A stretch of DNA of 64,000 nucleotides, taken from NCBI GenBank assembly GCA_947450365.1, contig CANFVE010000006.1:34544-98543 (forward strand), in the 5' to 3' direction. The position numbers and the translations under genes were made by a program. Within the stretch, counting starts at the first letter, position 1. Each line of letters starts with the position of its first letter. The notes under the pieces are model-generated. The model ran no database searches and was not told where the DNA came from. It was given only the letters and a program-made list of their open reading frames with translations. The stretch is from Cytophagaceae bacterium. GTDB lineage: Bacteria > Bacteroidota > Bacteroidia > Cytophagales > Spirosomataceae. Positions 35,352 through 45,195 of the stretch are shown here, piece after piece.

Positions 35352-37786
35352 ATTACCCGATCAACATCGCCGAAAAATTAGGATTTCATCAAATTCAGGA
35401 ACAAATCAAATCCCTGTGTTTGAGCCGGATGGGTGCTGAATATGCGGATAAAATGAAGTTTTCGAATCGATTTGCTTTAGTCCAACAATGGGCGAACCAA
35501 GTCGCCGAAATGCAAGCCTTACTCGCCAATCATGGCGGTGAATGGCCCCAACAAGATTATTACGATTTACGTGAATGGTTCGGACCATTGAGTTTAGAGG
35601 GCCATTATTTATCAGCAGACCAATGGCGCGATTGGCAACGAGGCCTCGATATTTTATATCAATGCGTACGATTTTTCCATACCATAGACGCTACCTTATA
35701 TCCTGAAATTCACAAGATCACGCAGGCCTTTAAGGAAAAAGGAGAGTCAGAGGATCGCGGGGATTTTCGGCAAATCATACCTGTTTTGCAGGATTTGGAC
35801 CGGATTTTTGATGTGAATGGACAGATCAAAGAAAGTGCCTCTCCAACACTTGGGGATTTGCGAAGGAAACGCCTTTCAGAAGAACAAAATCTGCGTAAAA
35901 CCTTAGATAGTTTATTAAATCAGGCCTACAAGGAAGGTTGGGTTAGCAAAGATTTTTCGCTGACCCTACGGAATGGTCGGATGGTGATTCCGTTAGCGGC
36001 CGAACATAAACGAAAAATCAAGGGATTTGTCCAAGACGAATCGGATACAGGAAAGACTGTCTTTTTGGAACCTGCGGATGCCTTGGTGGCGAATAATGAA
36101 ATCAAGTCCCTGGAGTCAGCGGAAAAAAGAGAGATTATTCAGATTTTGAGCCGTTTATCAGATCGGCTACGTCCGATGGTCCCGATGCTCAGTTCATGGT
36201 TTCAATGGTTAGGCCTCATTGATTTTATTCGTTCGAAGGCCATTTGGGCGAATGAAAATATGGCCTTGTTGCCTAAGATGGAAGAACAGCCCTTGTTGGA
36301 TTGGAAAGATGCGCGTCATCCGATCTTGGAACAATCCTTGGCAAAAATTGGTAAAAAAATTAAGCCCCTCTCGATTCGCTTAGCGGAAGAAAAACGCATC
36401 ATGGTTGTTTCTGGACCAAATGCAGGAGGTAAATCGGTGACATTAAGTACGATTGGTTTGTTGCAATATCTATTTCAGTCCGGCTGTTTAATTCCGGTTG
36501 GGGAAGGTTCATCGATCGGCATGTTCGACCAAATTTTCCTCGATATGGGCGATGAGCAAAACTTGGAAAATGAATTAAGTACGTATAGTTCTCATTTGAG
36601 CAATATGAATTATTTCTTGGGCCATGCGAATCCGAAAACGCTGATTTTGGTGGATGAATTTGGAACGGGAACCGAGCCTAGTTTAGGGGGGGCGATTGCG
36701 GAATCGATATTAGAACGTTTGGCAGATAAGGGTTGTTTTGGCGCGATTAACACCCACTTTGGTAATTTAAAGAGTTTAGCTGATCGCCAAAAAGGACTTT
36801 TCAATGCCGCAATGCGCTATGATACGGCACATTTGGAACCCCAATTCATTTTGGATATGGGGAAACCGGGAAGTTCGTTTGCATTTGAGATTGCGCAGAA
36901 AATTGGGCTACCTGAGAAAATCATTGCGAATGCACGGAAGAAATTAGGGACGAAACAGGTGGATTTCGATAAGATGTTGATGGAAACAGAAACCGAGAAA
37001 CAAATCTGGGAATCCAAGAATGCGAGTTTGGCGATTTTAAACCAACAAGCGGAGGAAATCAAAGAACAATATGCCCGTTTGAAATCGCATTTGGAGGAAG
37101 AACAAAAGCGGATGTTGAATCAAGCCAAGGCGGAAGCGAAAAACCTCATCGTCCAGGCAAATCAAAAAATCGAACAGACTATTCGGGAGATTAAGGAAAA
37201 ATCCGCTGGCAAAGAAGCCACGCAGGAAGCCCGTTTGGATTTACAAAAATTTACGGAAAAGGCGCTGAAAATCGCTCCAGAGAAGATTCAAAAAGTACCT
37301 GAACAAGCGAAAAGCCTGAAAGGGCCGATTGAGGTGGGGCATTGGGTGGCGATCGAAAATGGCCAGGCGGAACCTACAGTGGGTCAGGTCCTTGAGTTCA
37401 AAGGAAAAGATGCCGTGGTGGCGCTGGGGGCTATTCGGACCACTGTGAAAATGAATCGCTTGCAGCGAGTGCTGGCTCCTAAAAAAGAAAAATCAAGCCC
37501 GGTGGCGATGCAAGGGATTGATTTGAATAACCGGATGGCCAGTTTTACGTTGACGCTGGATGTGCGAGGAAAACGGGGCGAAGAAGTCTATGTGTTGTTA
37601 GATCAATTTTTAAATGATGCGCTACTTTTGGGCGTACCTGAAATCCGCATTTTACATGGAAAAGGCGATGGAATTTTGCGGAATTTGGTCAAAGAACAAT
37701 TAAAACGATATACCCAAATCAAACGTGCCGAGGACGAACATGCGGACCGGGGTGGTGCGGGAATTACCATTGTGACATTCAAATGA
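35348..37786 (+). CDS. mutS2: Endonuclease MutS2
   Basis: An 812-residue MutS-family ATPase with Walker A GPNAGGKSVT (about residue 355), Walker B LILVDEFGTGTEP, a long coiled coil (about 530-640) and a C-terminal Smr nuclease domain (LDVRGKRGEEV, ILHGKGDGILR). MutS2 opposes homologous recombination and, in Bacillus, splits collided ribosomes for rescue. Length is typical. It overlaps neighbours on both sides by 4 bases, so it is part of the pdxA unit. Confidence 0.95.
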   Translation: MNYPINIAEKLGFHQIQEQIKSLCLSRMGAEYADKMKFSNRFALVQQWANQVAEMQALLANHGGEWPQQDYYDLREWFGPLSLEGHYLSADQWRDWQRGLDILYQCVRFFHTIDATLYPEIHKITQAFKEKGESEDRGDFRQIIPVLQDLDRIFDVNGQIKESASPTLGDLRRKRLSEEQNLRKTLDSLLNQAYKEGWVSKDFSLTLRNGRMVIPLAAEHKRKIKGFVQDESDTGKTVFLEPADALVANNEIKSLESAEKREIIQILSRLSDRLRPMVPMLSSWFQWLGLIDFIRSKAIWANENMALLPKMEEQPLLDWKDARHPILEQSLAKIGKKIKPLSIRLAEEKRIMVVSGPNAGGKSVTLSTIGLLQYLFQSGCLIPVGEGSSIGMFDQIFLDMGDEQNLENELSTYSSHLSNMNYFLGHANPKTLILVDEFGTGTEPSLGGAIAESILERLADKGCFGAINTHFGNLKSLADRQKGLFNAAMRYDTAHLEPQFILDMGKPGSSFAFEIAQKIGLPEKIIANARKKLGTKQVDFDKMLMETETEKQIWESKNASLAILNQQAEEIKEQYARLKSHLEEEQKRMLNQAKAEAKNLIVQANQKIEQTIREIKEKSAGKEATQEARLDLQKFTEKALKIAPEKIQKVPEQAKSLKGPIEVGHWVAIENGQAEPTVGQVLEFKGKDAVVALGAIRTTVKMNRLQRVLAPKKEKSSPVAMQGIDLNNRMASFTLTLDVRGKRGEEVYVLLDQFLNDALLLGVPEIRILHGKGDGILRNLVKEQLKRYTQIKRAEDEHADRGGAGITIVTFK

Positions 37787-38298
37787 GACATGTAGCTTAC
37801 CTTGTATGTGTGCTTTTATGCAGCGGATGTATGCTGGATTACAATACGGGCATTCAAAAATTGAACAACAATGATTTGGCTGGGGCAACGGAAAATTTCA
37901 CGATGGCCTTGCGTAATGACCCACGAAATGATCAGATATATTTTGCTCGGGCGATGAGTCGGGGTTTTTCGGAGCAATATACGGGGGCGATTAATGATTT
38001 AACCCGGGCGATCAAAATCCAACCGAATCATGCGGATTATTATTTTTATCGGGGCTTTTTTAAATCGAAACTAGGGAATGACAAAGGGGCGATTTTGGAT
38101 TATTCGAAATCGATCAACATCTACCCCTATTACCGGGAAGCCTATTACAATCGGGGCATTAAATTACTCAATACCGGATTTTTATCGGAGGCTTGTCAGG
38201 ATTTCCAGCGGGCGATTGACTTAGGCGATACGCTTTCGCTACGTTATAAAAATGTGTATTGTCGGCGTGAATTAGCGGACAATGCAGAAAACAAATAA
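37783..38298 (+). CDS. TPR-repeat lipoprotein
   Basis: A 171-residue protein with a lipoprotein signal (VCVLLCSGC, Cys16) and about four tetratricopeptide repeats (DLAGATENFTMALRNDPRN, YTGAINDLTRAIKIQPNHADY, DKGAILDYSKSINIYPYYREAYYN, LSEACQDFQRAIDLGD). Likely a membrane-anchored adaptor; partner unknown. A 6-base-stem hairpin (ATCCTT/AAGGAT, 38299-38317) follows the stop but has no T-run. Confidence 0.85.
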   Translation: MRHVAYLVCVLLCSGCMLDYNTGIQKLNNNDLAGATENFTMALRNDPRNDQIYFARAMSRGFSEQYTGAINDLTRAIKIQPNHADYYFYRGFFKSKLGNDKGAILDYSKSINIYPYYREAYYNRGIKLLNTGFLSEACQDFQRAIDLGDTLSLRYKNVYCRRELADNAENK

Positions 38299-38352
38299 AT
38301 CCTTACCTGTGAAGGATCAGGGTCCAAATTATTTGTTGGTCCGCCACTAACA

Positions 38353-38378
38353 TTTGACATTTTAAATTCGTTAATTTG
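38353..38378 (+). promoter_or_regulatory. Promoter-like TTTG-N15-TAATTTG before the FKBP gene
   Basis: TTTG at 38353-38356 and TAATTTG at 38372-38378 resemble the Bacteroidota -33 and -7 boxes with slightly short spacing. The ATG follows at 38406, giving a leader of about 22 bases. Confidence 0.35.
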
Positions 38379-38405
38379 TGGTTTATATTCATTTAACTAC
38401 ATACA

Positions 38406-38837
38406 ATGTCGATTGCAAAAACTGGCGACAAGGTTGCCGTACATTACACAGGAAAACACAGCGATGGCTCTATTTTCGATTCATCCGTAGGTCGCACCCC
38501 CCTTGAATTTCAATTAGGTTCAGGCATGGTTATCAAAGGTTTTGATGATGGCGTGACTGGGATGGAAATCGGCGAGAAAAAAACGGTCATTATTCCTGCG
38601 GCTGAGGCCTATGGAGAACATTCTCCTGAAAATACGGTGACGATTGAGCGGACACAAATCCCAAGTCACATTGAATTGACCTTAGGTTCTTCCTTGAACA
38701 TGCACCAAGATGGTGGACATGTGATCGAGGTAGTGATTACGGACGTGACGGAAACGCACGTGACTTTAGATGCGAATCATCCCTTGGCCGGAAGAGATTT
38801 AACCTTTGAATTAGAACTAGTTAGTATTCAATCCTAA
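38406..38837 (+). CDS. FKBP-type peptidyl-prolyl isomerase, SlyD-like
   Basis: A 143-residue cytoplasmic FKBP ([41 protein letters not shown]) with the inserted flap domain of SlyD (about 68-115) and the returning strand [15 protein letters not shown]. It should catalyse proline isomerisation and act as a folding chaperone. The metal-binding His/Cys tail of E. coli SlyD is absent, so nickel handling is not expected. The yfhO-like gene starts at its stop (TAATG). Confidence 0.93.
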   Translation: MSIAKTGDKVAVHYTGKHSDGSIFDSSVGRTPLEFQLGSGMVIKGFDDGVTGMEIGEKKTVIIPAAEAYGEHSPENTVTIERTQIPSHIELTLGSSLNMHQDGGHVIEVVITDVTETHVTLDANHPLAGRDLTFELELVSIQS

Positions 38838-41266
38838 TGAAAATCAACCTGCGCACTTGGCTTCCCCATGGACTTGTTATCCTTGGGTTTATTGTGATGG
38901 CCTTTATTTATTGTGGACCTTTGTTGCAAGGCAAGGTGCTTATTCAGCACGATATCCAACAAGCCCAAGCAGCCGCGCAGGAAAGTATTCAATTCAAAAA
39001 AGCCACTGGCGAGGAAGCTTGGTGGACCAATTCGATGTTTGGCGGAATGCCAACCTACCAAATCTCCGGTTCTTATCCTTACAGTATTTCCAGTTATTTG
39101 GGTAGTTTCATCACAAATCTCTTCCCGAATCCCGCGAATTTATTGATTTTACAAATGCTGGGCATGTATCTGTTCCTGTGGGCCTTGGGGGCATCTCCCC
39201 TGCTGGGTTTTGGAGGGGCGGTCATGTATGCCTTTGCGACCTATAACATGGTGATTATTCCGGCAGGTCATACGTCCAAGGTGCTGGCTTTAGCGTATGC
39301 GCCAGTGGTATTGGCAGGAATCCGGATTTGTTGGACGCGAAATGCCTGGCTTGGTGCGGCGATCTTTGCGCTTGGGATGGCCTTGGAATTATATGCCAAT
39401 CACCTGCAGATTACCTATTATTTGTTTTTTATTATTGGGGCGTATAAACTGTACACACTCCAACAAGCCATTCAATCCAAAACCCTTCCCGATTGGTTTA
39501 AACGAGGCATGATCCTGGCCTTAGGCTTATTTTTAGCTATTTCGACGCATTCGATGCGTTTATGGAATAACTTCGAATACAGTAAAGAAACGACGCGTGG
39601 GGCATCGGAATTGACTGCGAATAAGGCTCGGGGTAATGGCCTTGATAAAAATTATGCCTTCGATTGGTCTTATGGGATTTCGGAAACGGGTACGTTGTTG
39701 ATTCCCGACTTTAAAGGCGGCGCCTCACAAGCAGATTTAGGTGGAAAAGAATCCAATACGTTTAAAACGATGGTCGGTGCGGGATTAGCAGAGGAACAGG
39801 TATTGCCATTCGTGGAAAAAGGTCCCGCTTATTGGGGCGAACAGTCCTTTACCGCGGGTCCGGCCTATGCAGGGGCTTTAGTTGTATTCCTGTTTTTGTT
39901 TGCGGCATTTTATGTAAAATCCAAAGAGAAATGGTGGATGCTCGGCATTACGCTTTTGTTTATCAGTTTTTCCTGGGGAAAGAATTTCGGCCTGAATGGG
40001 GTTTTATTTGACTATTTCCCGATGTTCAATAAATTTCGGGCGATCACGATGGTGCTTTCTTTTGTCCAACTAGGCATGGTAGCTCTCGCCATTTTGGGGT
40101 TAATTGAATTTAGTAAAACAAATCCAAACTTTTCAGAAATTAAAAAACCACTCCTGTACGCCTTTGGCTTAAGCGGCGGTTTATGCTTGTTTTTTGGCCT
40201 ATTGCCTGATCTGTTTTTTGATTTCAAAGGAAGTCAGGACGGGGCGCAATTATTGCAAGATGCCCAGATCAATGCTGCGATTTGGAACGCGATTCGCTTA
40301 GATCGTATTAATTTATTTCGCTCCGATGCAATTCGAAGTTTCATCATCATTGCACTAGGTGCGGGTTTATTGTATTTGGGAAGTATTCAAAAAATCAAAA
40401 AGGCCGTATGGGTCATCGGCTTGGTTTTGATCAGCATTTTGGATGTGGCGCCGGTGGCCAAACGCTATTTTGGAAAGGATGCCTTTGTGTCCAAAAGTAC
40501 CTTAGAAGAGCAGGTGCAGCCGACGGCGGCGGATCAACAAATCCTCGCCGATACCACTCATTTCCGCGTGTTGAATTCAACGACCAATTTTATGAGTGAT
40601 GCTGGAACCTCTTATTTCCACCAGTCCTTGGGCGGTTATCATGGAGCCAAATTACGTCGCTACCAAGAATTGATTGAAACCTATTTTGGCGGAAGTCCCG
40701 CGCAAATGAGCGTATTGAATATGCTTAACACCAAATATGTGATCGGTGCGGATTCCGTTGGACAAGCCATCGCCCAAACGAATCCCAATGCCTTGGGCAA
40801 TGCCTGGTTTGTCAAAGATGTCCAATGGGCTGCCCAAGCGGATGAGGCTTTGAAGGCGGTTGAAAAATTCAATCCTGCGTCAACAGCGATTGTAGAAAAG
40901 CAAGATCAGTCAATTTTAGCAGGTTTTAAGCCGGCGGCAGATCAAATAGGCTTCATTTACTTACAGACCTATCGACCGAACCATTTGACCTATGCGTCGA
41001 ATAGCAACCGGGCCGCCTTAGCTATATTTTCAGAGATTTATTACCGAGGAAATCAGGATTGGAAAGCCTATGTGGATGGCAAAGAAGTAAAACACGTGCG
41101 AGCCGATTATGTCCTACGCGGCTTGGTGGTTCCGGCGGGAAAACATACGATAGAATTTAAATTCAAGCCATATTCGGTGGAAATGGGCACGAAATTGGAT
41201 GCGGCAGGTTCGATCCTCTTATTGCTTTTCGTTGGATTTGGTTTTTTGATGGCATATAAAAAATAG
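38837..41266 (+). CDS. YfhO family multi-pass membrane protein
   Basis: An 809-residue integral membrane protein with about a dozen hydrophobic segments, starting with one near residues 10-33, then a periplasmic stretch with [19 protein letters not shown], and a soluble C-terminal part ([31 protein letters not shown]) before a last helix. The pattern matches YfhO-like GT-C glycosyltransferase-fold proteins, which in Firmicutes help glycosylate lipoteichoic acid. In Bacteroidota the acceptor is unknown; a lipid-linked sugar donor is likely. Confidence 0.85.
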   Translation: MKINLRTWLPHGLVILGFIVMAFIYCGPLLQGKVLIQHDIQQAQAAAQESIQFKKATGEEAWWTNSMFGGMPTYQISGSYPYSISSYLGSFITNLFPNPANLLILQMLGMYLFLWALGASPLLGFGGAVMYAFATYNMVIIPAGHTSKVLALAYAPVVLAGIRICWTRNAWLGAAIFALGMALELYANHLQITYYLFFIIGAYKLYTLQQAIQSKTLPDWFKRGMILALGLFLAISTHSMRLWNNFEYSKETTRGASELTANKARGNGLDKNYAFDWSYGISETGTLLIPDFKGGASQADLGGKESNTFKTMVGAGLAEEQVLPFVEKGPAYWGEQSFTAGPAYAGALVVFLFLFAAFYVKSKEKWWMLGITLLFISFSWGKNFGLNGVLFDYFPMFNKFRAITMVLSFVQLGMVALAILGLIEFSKTNPNFSEIKKPLLYAFGLSGGLCLFFGLLPDLFFDFKGSQDGAQLLQDAQINAAIWNAIRLDRINLFRSDAIRSFIIIALGAGLLYLGSIQKIKKAVWVIGLVLISILDVAPVAKRYFGKDAFVSKSTLEEQVQPTAADQQILADTTHFRVLNSTTNFMSDAGTSYFHQSLGGYHGAKLRRYQELIETYFGGSPAQMSVLNMLNTKYVIGADSVGQAIAQTNPNALGNAWFVKDVQWAAQADEALKAVEKFNPASTAIVEKQDQSILAGFKPAADQIGFIYLQTYRPNHLTYASNSNRAALAIFSEIYYRGNQDWKAYVDGKEVKHVRADYVLRGLVVPAGKHTIEFKFKPYSVEMGTKLDAAGSILLLLFVGFGFLMAYKK

Positions 41267-41269
41267 AGC

Positions 41270-42163
41270 ATGATATATTCGATGACGGGCTTTGGGAAGT
41301 CCTTAAAAGAAACCCAAGACCTGCAGATTCGTGTGGAAGTAAAAACCTTAAATTCTAAGTTTACGGATATTTTTTGCCGATTACCCAAGTCTTTGTCGGC
41401 GAGAGAAATCGACATTCGTAACTATTTAAGCCAACAACTCGAGCGCGGTAAAATCGAATTAAACCTATTCATCCAAAAGAACAACGATTCAACTAGCGCG
41501 GAATCCTTTTTGCCTATCGCACAGATTCAACAATATTACCAAGAACTCCTACGCGTATCGAAGGCGATAGGCATCGAACAAATCGATGAAACGAAAGTCT
41601 TTCTGCAATCCTTACAGATTCCTAGCTCCATGCAAAATGAGCAAAGCCAGGATTCAGAAGAGGAGATTGAGGCACTATGGCAATTGATCTTTGAGGGAAT
41701 TCAAGAAGCCGTTCAGGAATGTAAGGCCTTTCGTGCCCGGGAGGGAAAAGTGGTGGAAGATAAATTCAGAGAATACATCGCCTCGATTCGTGAGGGATTA
41801 AATCAAGTGATGGAACAGGATGTGTTGCGAATGCCGGGAATTCGGGAGCGGATGAAGAAATCATTACTGGAACTCGGTTTAAACGAAGATTTTGATCAAA
41901 ATCGCTTCGAACAGGAAGTCGTGTACTACATCGAAAAATTTGATATTTCAGAAGAAAAAGTGCGTTTAGCTACGCATTTGGAGTATTTTGTTGAGATTTT
42001 GGAAGAAGGAAATGGCAAGAAATTAAATTTCATGGCGCAGGAAATAGGCCGAGAAATCAATACCATCGGGTCCAAGGCCAATGATTCCGTGTTACAACGC
42101 TTAGTTGTGAATATGAAGGACGAATTGGAAAAGATTAAGGAACAAACTGCGAATGTACTTTAA
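41270..42163 (+). CDS. YicC family endoribonuclease-like protein
   Basis: A 297-residue protein with the YicC pattern: MTGFGKSL, VEVKTLNSKFTDIFCRLPKSLS and EREIDIRNYLSQQLERGKIEL-like N-terminal domain, then the DUF1732 C-terminal part (KKLNFMAQEIGREINTIGSKAND). YicC proteins are implicated in stationary-phase stress and small-RNA decay in E. coli. It starts three bases after yfhO, and its stop shares TTAA with the convergent transporter gene. Confidence 0.92.
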   Translation: MIYSMTGFGKSLKETQDLQIRVEVKTLNSKFTDIFCRLPKSLSAREIDIRNYLSQQLERGKIELNLFIQKNNDSTSAESFLPIAQIQQYYQELLRVSKAIGIEQIDETKVFLQSLQIPSSMQNEQSQDSEEEIEALWQLIFEGIQEAVQECKAFRAREGKVVEDKFREYIASIREGLNQVMEQDVLRMPGIRERMKKSLLELGLNEDFDQNRFEQEVVYYIEKFDISEEKVRLATHLEYFVEILEEGNGKKLNFMAQEIGREINTIGSKANDSVLQRLVVNMKDELEKIKEQTANVL

Positions 42164-43026
42164 TTGACCAATAACACAATTCCGATACAACCTAACAAAA
42201 TCCCAATCCATTGTTTAGCCGTTAATCGCTCCTTGAAAAACACATAGGCGGTCAGCGCGCTCAGAAGAATGACGCTTAAATTATACATCGTGAGCACCAC
42301 GGCGGCATTGTTTTGATAGGCATCCAAGGCTTTCAATAAAAAATAAAAGGAAAAGAAATTAGGCAAGCCTAAGGGAATCGCAGCTAAAACAGAATTACGA
42401 TTCCAATGCAAGGTCCCATTTACGGATTTCCAAATTAACACAATCGCCGAACTAGCCATCGAGCCAATCAACAGCATCATAATAAAAGGCAAAGTTCCCC
42501 CTACATAATAAGTCAGCGTACTATTTAAGTAACTAAACAGGGTATTGGTTAAACCATAGGCCACAAATACAGCGATCAATAAGCCGACAACAGGTTTTAC
42601 GCCTTCCGTGGAGGACAATTGTGGACTACAAAAATAGATGGCTGCAAAGGATAAGACCAAGCCTAGTGCTACCAAAGCCGTTAATTCACCGCCTGTTTTT
42701 AAGATAAATAAATTGATCAGTACGGGAATAACTAAGGAGATGTTATTGGCTAGGGAGGTAGGTGCCATCCCATTTTTCTGGGTGGAAAAGCCCGACAATA
42801 AAAAAGTAATCACAAATCCCACGCCCATGAACATCAATAAAAAAGTGTCCAAGCTAGAAGGCCAATGAAAGGGAATCGCAGAGGGCTGATGAAAATAGGC
42901 CGTCAAAAAACACACGGGATAATTTAATAAAATGGCAATGCGCGTGTCTACTTGAAATCGGGCATGTGCGCGAAAATTAACCAATAAAAGCACAGAAAAA
43001 ACGACGCTCAAAATCAAATACAACAT
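42160..43026 (-). CDS. EamA/DMT-superfamily transporter
   Basis: A 288-residue protein with about ten hydrophobic helices in two halves, the drug/metabolite transporter plan (GFSTQKNGMAPTSLANNISLVIPVLINL in the first half, LSVILLSALTAYVFFKERLTAKQWIGILLGCIGIVLL at the end). Substrate not predictable. It is 1 base downstream of hemH and hence probably the last gene of the receptor-DUF4249-hemH unit. Confidence 0.87.
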   Translation of the reverse strand: MLYLILSVVFSVLLLVNFRAHARFQVDTRIAILLNYPVCFLTAYFHQPSAIPFHWPSSLDTFLLMFMGVGFVITFLLSGFSTQKNGMAPTSLANNISLVIPVLINLFILKTGGELTALVALGLVLSFAAIYFCSPQLSSTEGVKPVVGLLIAVFVAYGLTNTLFSYLNSTLTYYVGGTLPFIMMLLIGSMASSAIVLIWKSVNGTLHWNRNSVLAAIPLGLPNFFSFYFLLKALDAYQNNAAVVLTMYNLSVILLSALTAYVFFKERLTAKQWIGILLGCIGIVLLVN

Positions 43027-43027
43027 C

Positions 43028-44038
43028 CTATGATTTTTTAACGAGATCTTCTAACAAGGAAACCCATTCCGGTGAATTATTTAAACTTTCGACCAATTGC
43101 CAATGCTGACCACCCGCCTCTTCAAATATTTCTTTGTACTCCTCACCCACCTCAATCGTCGTTTCCAAGCAATCCGCCACGAAGGCTGGAGAAAAGGCCA
43201 ATACCTTCATTTTTCCATCGGCCACTAATTTGGGAATTACCTCATCCGTGTAGGGCTTCAACCAAGGATCCCGGCCTAATCTACTTTGGAAAGATGTACT
43301 ATAAGTACCCGGCTTTAATCCCATTTTTGCGGCGATTAATCGGGTTGTTTCATGGCATTGAGCGCGGTAACAACCGTGATTTTTGTCGGTAATCGAATCA
43401 CAACAGGTGCCAAATACGCAAGTCGTTTTTGTTAAATCCCCTTTGCGCACATGTCGTTCTGGAATTCCGTGATAGGAGAATAAATAATAATCAAAATCGA
43501 CTTCTTTTTGGTAATTAGCTGCTTTGGCGGCAAAATAACTTGAGAATGTAGGATGATCATAAAAATAACTCGCAATGGAAAGTGAGGGCATCACTTGCCA
43601 GGTAGACATTAATTGCATCACTCGCTCAAAAACCGAACCGGTTGATGCAGAAGCATACTGAGGGAAAAATGGAATGACAATTAATTTTTTCAAATTCTTG
43701 GCTTCCATGTCCTTCATGGCCGATGGCAAATCTGGACTTTGATAGCGCATGGCTAGTCGAACATAATAGCCCTCGCCTAGTTTACTTTGCAGGTCCTTTG
43801 CAACATCTTCGCCATAAAATTTCAAAGGCGAACCTCGTTCCTCCCACAATTCCTTGTAGATTTTAGCGGATTTGGGAGCTCGGAAAGGAGCAATGATTCC
43901 ATTTACTAAAATGTAGCGGATTACATACGGAATGTCGATGACCCGACCATCCATTAAAAACTCACGTAAATACCGACGAACGGAAGGCGTACCCGGATCA
44001 TCCGGCGTTCCTAAATTCACTAATAAAACTCCAATCAT
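43028..44038 (-). CDS. hemH: Ferrochelatase
   Basis: A 336-residue HemH that inserts Fe2+ into protoporphyrin IX (or coproporphyrin III). It begins GVLLVNLGTPDDP and has the conserved catalytic His in LFSYHGIPERHVRKGD, then a cysteine-rich insert (Cys-x4-CC-x8-C-x4-C, from CVFGTCC to YRAQCHETT) seen in Bacteroidota forms and possibly metal-binding. The Glu of DCLETTIEVGEEYKE is also present. It follows the DUF4249 gene by nine bases. Confidence 0.95.
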   Translation of the reverse strand: MIGVLLVNLGTPDDPGTPSVRRYLREFLMDGRVIDIPYVIRYILVNGIIAPFRAPKSAKIYKELWEERGSPLKFYGEDVAKDLQSKLGEGYYVRLAMRYQSPDLPSAMKDMEAKNLKKLIVIPFFPQYASASTGSVFERVMQLMSTWQVMPSLSIASYFYDHPTFSSYFAAKAANYQKEVDFDYYLFSYHGIPERHVRKGDLTKTTCVFGTCCDSITDKNHGCYRAQCHETTRLIAAKMGLKPGTYSTSFQSRLGRDPWLKPYTDEVIPKLVADGKMKVLAFSPAFVADCLETTIEVGEEYKEIFEEAGGQHWQLVESLNNSPEWVSLLEDLVKKS

Positions 44039-44047
44039 ATATTTTTT

Positions 44048-45193
44048 TTATTTCCAACCCTCAGGCGTAATTTTTGTTCGATACGCAGATTCTACACATG
44101 GCACCTTATCCACACAATTCACAGCTCCCGGAGGACAGGTATAAATTTCACCTGAGAAAGTACTCTGAATCGCAAATTCACCGGCAGGAATATTTTTTGT
44201 CCGGTCGATGAAATAAATTTTCTTACGAACTGAAAACACGTTTAAAATTCCTAGAATCTTCTCCGCAGGATCTGAAACAGATTTAATATTCATACTAAAA
44301 CGTGTTTCCGCCGGTACATCAAACAACGATCCGCTGGATTGTACTTGCGAGATCAAGGATTGATAGAAATTGAATGCCGTCTTTGTGATTGACCGTTGTT
44401 CCAAACGTAAATAATAGGGAGAATATCCATCAAAAGGTACGCGTGCCACTTGGCGTCCGACTAATCGTTGACCATTTGTCAACACATCAGAAAAGACATT
44501 CAAATCATTATTGGTCGAAATAGCCCAGCAATTTCCATCACATTGATAATTCAAAATATCCTCTGTCGGAACTCGCGGTGACACACATACATTGGTTTTA
44601 AAATTCCAAGTTGCCCCACCCTCACAAGTCTCACAAATATTCAATTTCTCAAAATGTTTCCAATTCCACATATAGAATTCGCCCTCTTTCGGACTATCCT
44701 TAAAATCTACATACACCGAATAGCCCGTTCTGCGTAAATCGACTTTCGCATATTGGTCCCTAACTTCAAATTGGGTCACAATGTTTTCAATTTCAGGAGC
44801 ACCCACCATGGTTTCGGCCACACTGGCATATTGTTTTCCGGTTAAGGTCTTCACGCTTAAGGTATAGGAATAACCCACCTTTCCCACAAAACCAACAGGC
44901 GGTAAATAGGTTCCCATTAAAGTTCCTTCCTTGAATTGCGTTTTTGTACCCGTTTGATCCGTCACATACACTTCTGCTTTATTAACAGGAATAGGGTTTT
45001 GCGAAAGAATTCGATTTGAGGAACTTGTGATTCGAATTTTACATAACTCAGCATCATCCGAAATGTCCGCTTCAATGGTCATATAAGATGTCGCATCAAT
45101 TTGTTTAAAATCCGTGATCGGATTGATACACGCCCAAGTCAATAGACCCATCACACAGGCAAAAAATAGATATTTTATGGTCGATGTAGGCAT
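44048..45193 (-). CDS. DUF4249 lipoprotein, partner of the TonB receptor
   Basis: A 381-residue lipoprotein (signal ending LLTWAC, Cys22) with the DUF4249 start (INPITDFKQIDATSYMTIEADISDD) and beta-rich body (VYVTDQTGTKTQFKEGTLMGTYLPPVGFVGKVGYSYTLSV). Several cysteines occur in pairs near the middle (ICETCEGG) and end (CPPGAVNC). DUF4249 genes are regularly next to a TonB receptor and are thought to be surface-exposed partners, analogous to SusD. Here the receptor gene is 2 bases upstream. Confidence 0.88.
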   Translation of the reverse strand: MPTSTIKYLFFACVMGLLTWACINPITDFKQIDATSYMTIEADISDDAELCKIRITSSSNRILSQNPIPVNKAEVYVTDQTGTKTQFKEGTLMGTYLPPVGFVGKVGYSYTLSVKTLTGKQYASVAETMVGAPEIENIVTQFEVRDQYAKVDLRRTGYSVYVDFKDSPKEGEFYMWNWKHFEKLNICETCEGGATWNFKTNVCVSPRVPTEDILNYQCDGNCWAISTNNDLNVFSDVLTNGQRLVGRQVARVPFDGYSPYYLRLEQRSITKTAFNFYQSLISQVQSSGSLFDVPAETRFSMNIKSVSDPAEKILGILNVFSVRKKIYFIDRTKNIPAGEFAIQSTFSGEIYTCPPGAVNCVDKVPCVESAYRTKITPEGWK

Positions 45194-45195
45194 GT

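Noticed and set aside
38299..38317. ATCCTT/AAGGAT hairpin after the TPR lipoprotein gene
   Set aside because: Six-base stem and no U-run; not a convincing terminator.
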